10,530 nt of DNA from NCBI RefSeq assembly GCF_000966975.1, contig NZ_JZWV01000382.1:1-10530 (forward strand), given 5' to 3'. The stretch is from Streptomyces katrae (GTDB taxonomy: Bacteria; Actinomycetota; Actinomycetes; Streptomycetales; Streptomycetaceae). The position numbers and the translations under genes were made by a program. Positions 8,257 through 10,530 of the stretch are shown piece after piece (the first letter of the stretch is position 1; each line of letters begins with the position of its first letter). The notes under the pieces were generated by a model. The model was not told where the DNA came from. It searched no databases and worked only from the letters and a program-made list of their open reading frames with translations.

Positions 8257-10524
8257 TCAGGAGCGGGGGGCGGCCTCGATGCGGAGGCGGACAAGGGCGT
8301 GCGCCGCGTCGAGGGCGGCGTGCACGCCGGCGGGCTCCTGATGGCGGGCGATCACGTGCCCGAGCCGGTCGGAGGCGCTGCGGGGCGTGCGTACGGGAGT
8401 GCCGGGGGCAGCGGTGACCAGCACCGATTCGACTCCCTCGACGGCGGCCGCGGCCTCGGCGCCGTGGACGGCCGTGAGGGTGCCGTCGGTGTCGGCGAGG
8501 AGGAACTGGATCCCGGCGTGGCCGGCCTCCTCGGCCTTCAGGTGCGGGGGCAGGCCGAGGGCGGCGCGCAGCTGTGCGTCGAGCAGGTCGATGCCGGTGG
8601 CGAGCCTGATCAGTTCGGGGATCATGCCGCCGGCCGGGCGCGGGTTGATCTCGACGAGGGCGGGCCCGTCCGCGGTCAGTTTGACCTCGGTGTGGGTGGC
8701 GCCCAGCCGGATCCCGGCCGCGTCCAGGGCCGCCGTCACCGTGTCGGTGATCGACTGGGCGGTGGCGGCGGGCAGGGGGGCGGGAAAGAGGTGGCGGTGC
8801 TCGACGAAGTGCGGGCCGGCGGTCACGGACTTGGCGGTGATGCCCACGCACACGGACTGCCCGTCCCCGCCGAACATCTCGACGCTGTACTCCGGCCCGT
8901 CCAGGTACTCCTCGACGAGGACGGTGCGGGCAGTGGGCATGCCGCGCACGTTGGTGTCGATCGCGAGGATCCGCTCGATCTGGGCGCGGACCTCGGCCTC
9001 GTCGGCGCAGAGCAGGACGTTGGTGGAGCCGGAGTCGTCGGCCGGCTTGACCACGCAGGGCAGTCCGGTGCGGGCGACGGCGGCCGCGGCTCCGGCCGGC
9101 TCGCGGACGAGGGCGTACCGGGGCTGGCGGACGCCCGCGGCCCGCAGTCTCTCGCGCAGGGCGGACTTGTCGCGGCAGACGGCCACCGCCTCGGGCGGGT
9201 TGCCGGGCAGGCCGAGCCACTGGGCGATCCGGGCGGCGGCCGGTACGTAGAAGTCGCTGGTGGTGGTGACCCCGGCGATCTCCTCACGGCGGAACCGCTC
9301 CTGTACGGCGGCGCGCAGGGCGGCGTCGGAGTTGGTGTCGCAGCGGACCACCTCGGCGCCGGTCTCCGCGAGTCCCCGGTAGCGGTCGGGGTCGCCGGTC
9401 AGCAGGACGGGTACGGTGCCCAGTTCGCGCGCCCGCTCCAGCGCGAGCATGCCGGTGCCGGTGGTGTTGGACTCCACGAACAGCAGGTGCCGGCGGATCC
9501 CGGCGGGCGGGCTGTAGGCGACGGCGGACCAGGTGCGGGCGGTCCCGTCGGGTCCGAGGGCGGCCGGCGCGGTGGCGGTGGGCACCTCGCGCAGCCGGTG
9601 CGCGTCCCAGTGCCCGTCGTCGTAGACGGTGTCGGCGTAGCGGTCGCCGCGGTCGGGGAGGATGCCGACGATCCGGGTCCCGGGTGCGGCGCGGTCGGCG
9701 AGGCCGGTGAGCACCCGGTAGACGGAGCCCGAGGTGTTGCCGCCGAAGATCTGCTGCTCGCGGGCGAGGTCCCAGGCCGCGGCGAAGGCCTCGTGGTCGT
9801 TGAGCCAGTGCACCTCGTCGACGAGTGTGCGGTCCAGGTTCTTGGGCAGCAGGCTGTTGCCCAGCCCGCTCTGCAGCCGCTGCGGTACGTCGGGCTGGCC
9901 GAAGAGGGCGCTGCCCACGCAGTCGACGCCGACGACGTGCAGGCCGGGCAGCCGCTCGCGCAGCGCCCGGGCGGTGCCGCACAGGGAGCCGCCGCTGCCG
10001 ACGGCTCCCACGAGGGTGTCGAACCGGCCGAGGTCCGCCAGGAGTTCACCGGCGAGGGTGCGGTAGGCGCCGGGGTTGTCGGGGTTGGTGTACTGCTGCG
10101 GCCAGAAGGCGCCGGGCAGTTCGGCGAGCAGCTCCGCGAGCCGCTCCAGGCGGGCGCTCTGCCAGCCGTGGCTGGTCATCGCCTCGACGATGTGCACCCG
10201 GCAGCCCAGGGCGCGGAGTTTGGCGAGGGTGACGGGGTCGATCCGCGGGTCGGTGACGATGTGCACCTCGTGGCCCAGGGAGCGGCCGACGAGTGCGACG
10301 CCGAGGGCCATGGTCCCCGAGGAGCTCTCGATGACGGGGTCGCCCGGCTTCAGGGTGCCCAGCCGCCTGGCCTCCAGCAGGATGTTGCGCGCGACGCGGT
10401 CCTTCATCGCGAACAGGTTCTGCAGTTCCAGCTTGGCGTAGACCTCCACGCCCCGGGCCTCGCCCAGACGCAGCCGGACCAGCGGGGTCCCGCCGATCGC
10501 GTCCGTCACGGTGTCGAACAGCAT
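8257..10524 (-). CDS. Fusion of PLP-dependent cysteine-synthase-like enzyme and ATP-grasp ligase
   Basis: This 755-residue protein joins two enzymes. Residues 1-315 have the cysteine synthase fold of PLP enzymes: GGTPLVRL 11-18, AMKDR 39-43 with the probable PLP Lys41, ESSSGTM 66-72 as substrate loop, GSGGS 176-180 binding the PLP phosphate, and PDRGDRY 290-296. The last motif resembles SbnA-type enzymes, which replace the phosphate of O-phosphoserine with an amine on the route to 2,3-diaminopropionate. The loop lacks the SGNTG Asn of CysK, so ordinary cysteine synthesis is less likely. Residues 345-755 are an ATP-grasp carboxylate-amine ligase of the L-amino-acid-ligase kind: RDKS 451-454, VVKPADDSGS 491-500, LVEEYLDGPEYS 536-547, HTEVK 611-615, VEINPRPAGG 624-633. 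It probably makes an amide via an acyl phosphate. The ATG at 10524 fits the family's N-terminus, but only 6 upstream bases are visible, so an earlier start is possible. It lies 74 nt upstream of the mbtH-like gene. The substrates are inferred, not shown. No SbnB partner is seen here. Confidence 0.93.
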   Translation of the reverse strand: MLFDTVTDAIGGTPLVRLRLGEARGVEVYAKLELQNLFAMKDRVARNILLEARRLGTLKPGDPVIESSSGTMALGVALVGRSLGHEVHIVTDPRIDPVTLAKLRALGCRVHIVEAMTSHGWQSARLERLAELLAELPGAFWPQQYTNPDNPGAYRTLAGELLADLGRFDTLVGAVGSGGSLCGTARALRERLPGLHVVGVDCVGSALFGQPDVPQRLQSGLGNSLLPKNLDRTLVDEVHWLNDHEAFAAAWDLAREQQIFGGNTSGSVYRVLTGLADRAAPGTRIVGILPDRGDRYADTVYDDGHWDAHRLREVPTATAPAALGPDGTARTWSAVAYSPPAGIRRHLLFVESNTTGTGMLALERARELGTVPVLLTGDPDRYRGLAETGAEVVRCDTNSDAALRAAVQERFRREEIAGVTTTSDFYVPAAARIAQWLGLPGNPPEAVAVCRDKSALRERLRAAGVRQPRYALVREPAGAAAAVARTGLPCVVKPADDSGSTNVLLCADEAEVRAQIERILAIDTNVRGMPTARTVLVEEYLDGPEYSVEMFGGDGQSVCVGITAKSVTAGPHFVEHRHLFPAPLPAATAQSITDTVTAALDAAGIRLGATHTEVKLTADGPALVEINPRPAGGMIPELIRLATGIDLLDAQLRAALGLPPHLKAEEAGHAGIQFLLADTDGTLTAVHGAEAAAAVEGVESVLVTAAPGTPVRTPRSASDRLGHVIARHQEPAGVHAALDAAHALVRLRIEAAPRS

Positions 10525-10530
10525 GCTCAG

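Noticed and set aside
8257..10524. Housekeeping cysteine synthase
   Set aside because: The length, the fused ATP-grasp domain, the ESSSGTM loop in place of the SGNTG form and the NRPS context all argue for a specialised enzyme.
1..10530. Mobile elements, tRNA or rRNA genes, CRISPR arrays
   Set aside because: Nearly every base is accounted for by five codirectional genes. I saw no transposase motifs, direct-repeat arrays or RNA gene signatures.

Overview
The window is very GC-rich and its real genes show strong third-position G/C bias. They read right to left on the minus strand with GTG and ATG starts and short or overlapping junctions. This points to an actinomycete, most likely Streptomyces or a close relative. 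The content is the interior of a nonribosomal peptide synthetase (NRPS) cluster. Both ends are open: the leftmost gene runs off the left edge, and only 6 bases are visible upstream of the rightmost gene.

Layout in transcription order (right to left): (1) 10524-8257, a 755-residue fusion of a cysteine-synthase-fold PLP enzyme (SbnA/CysK type) and an ATP-grasp amide ligase. (2) 8182-7958, a 74-residue MbtH-like protein. (3) 7965-6157, a free-standing carrier-epimerase didomain (T-E) with no condensation or adenylation domain of its own. (4) 6160-2957, a complete C-A-T module. (5) 2937 to beyond position 1, a second NRPS starting C-A, whose carrier and later domains lie outside the window. Junctions are an 8-nt overlap (2/3), a 4-nt GTGA overlap (3/4), a 19-nt gap with a strong Shine-Dalgarno (4/5), and a 74-nt gap (1/2) that holds a perfect inverted repeat. 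The set looks like one operon. No terminator or obvious promoter was seen, and no gene-free stretch exceeds 74 bases.

How the genes may work together: the PLP domain probably makes an unusual amino acid by beta-replacement on an activated serine, and 2,3-diaminopropionate chemistry is the leading guess. The ATP-grasp half may form an amide bond. MbtH should support the two adenylation domains. By-eye specificity codes suggest an aliphatic-type pocket in the C-A-T module (D-A-Y-F-M-G-A-T-F-K) and an acidic pocket in the left C-A protein (D-I-W-E-I-N-A-D-D-K). The acidic pocket would suit a cationic diamino acid and so fits the PLP enzyme. The left protein's condensation domain looks D-accepting and starts with a docking-like helix. 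The C-A-T module's condensation domain looks L-accepting and has no N-terminal extension. The gene order T-E, C-A-T, C-A is therefore probably not the order of use: the T-E protein more likely hands over to the left C-A protein. I cannot name the product.
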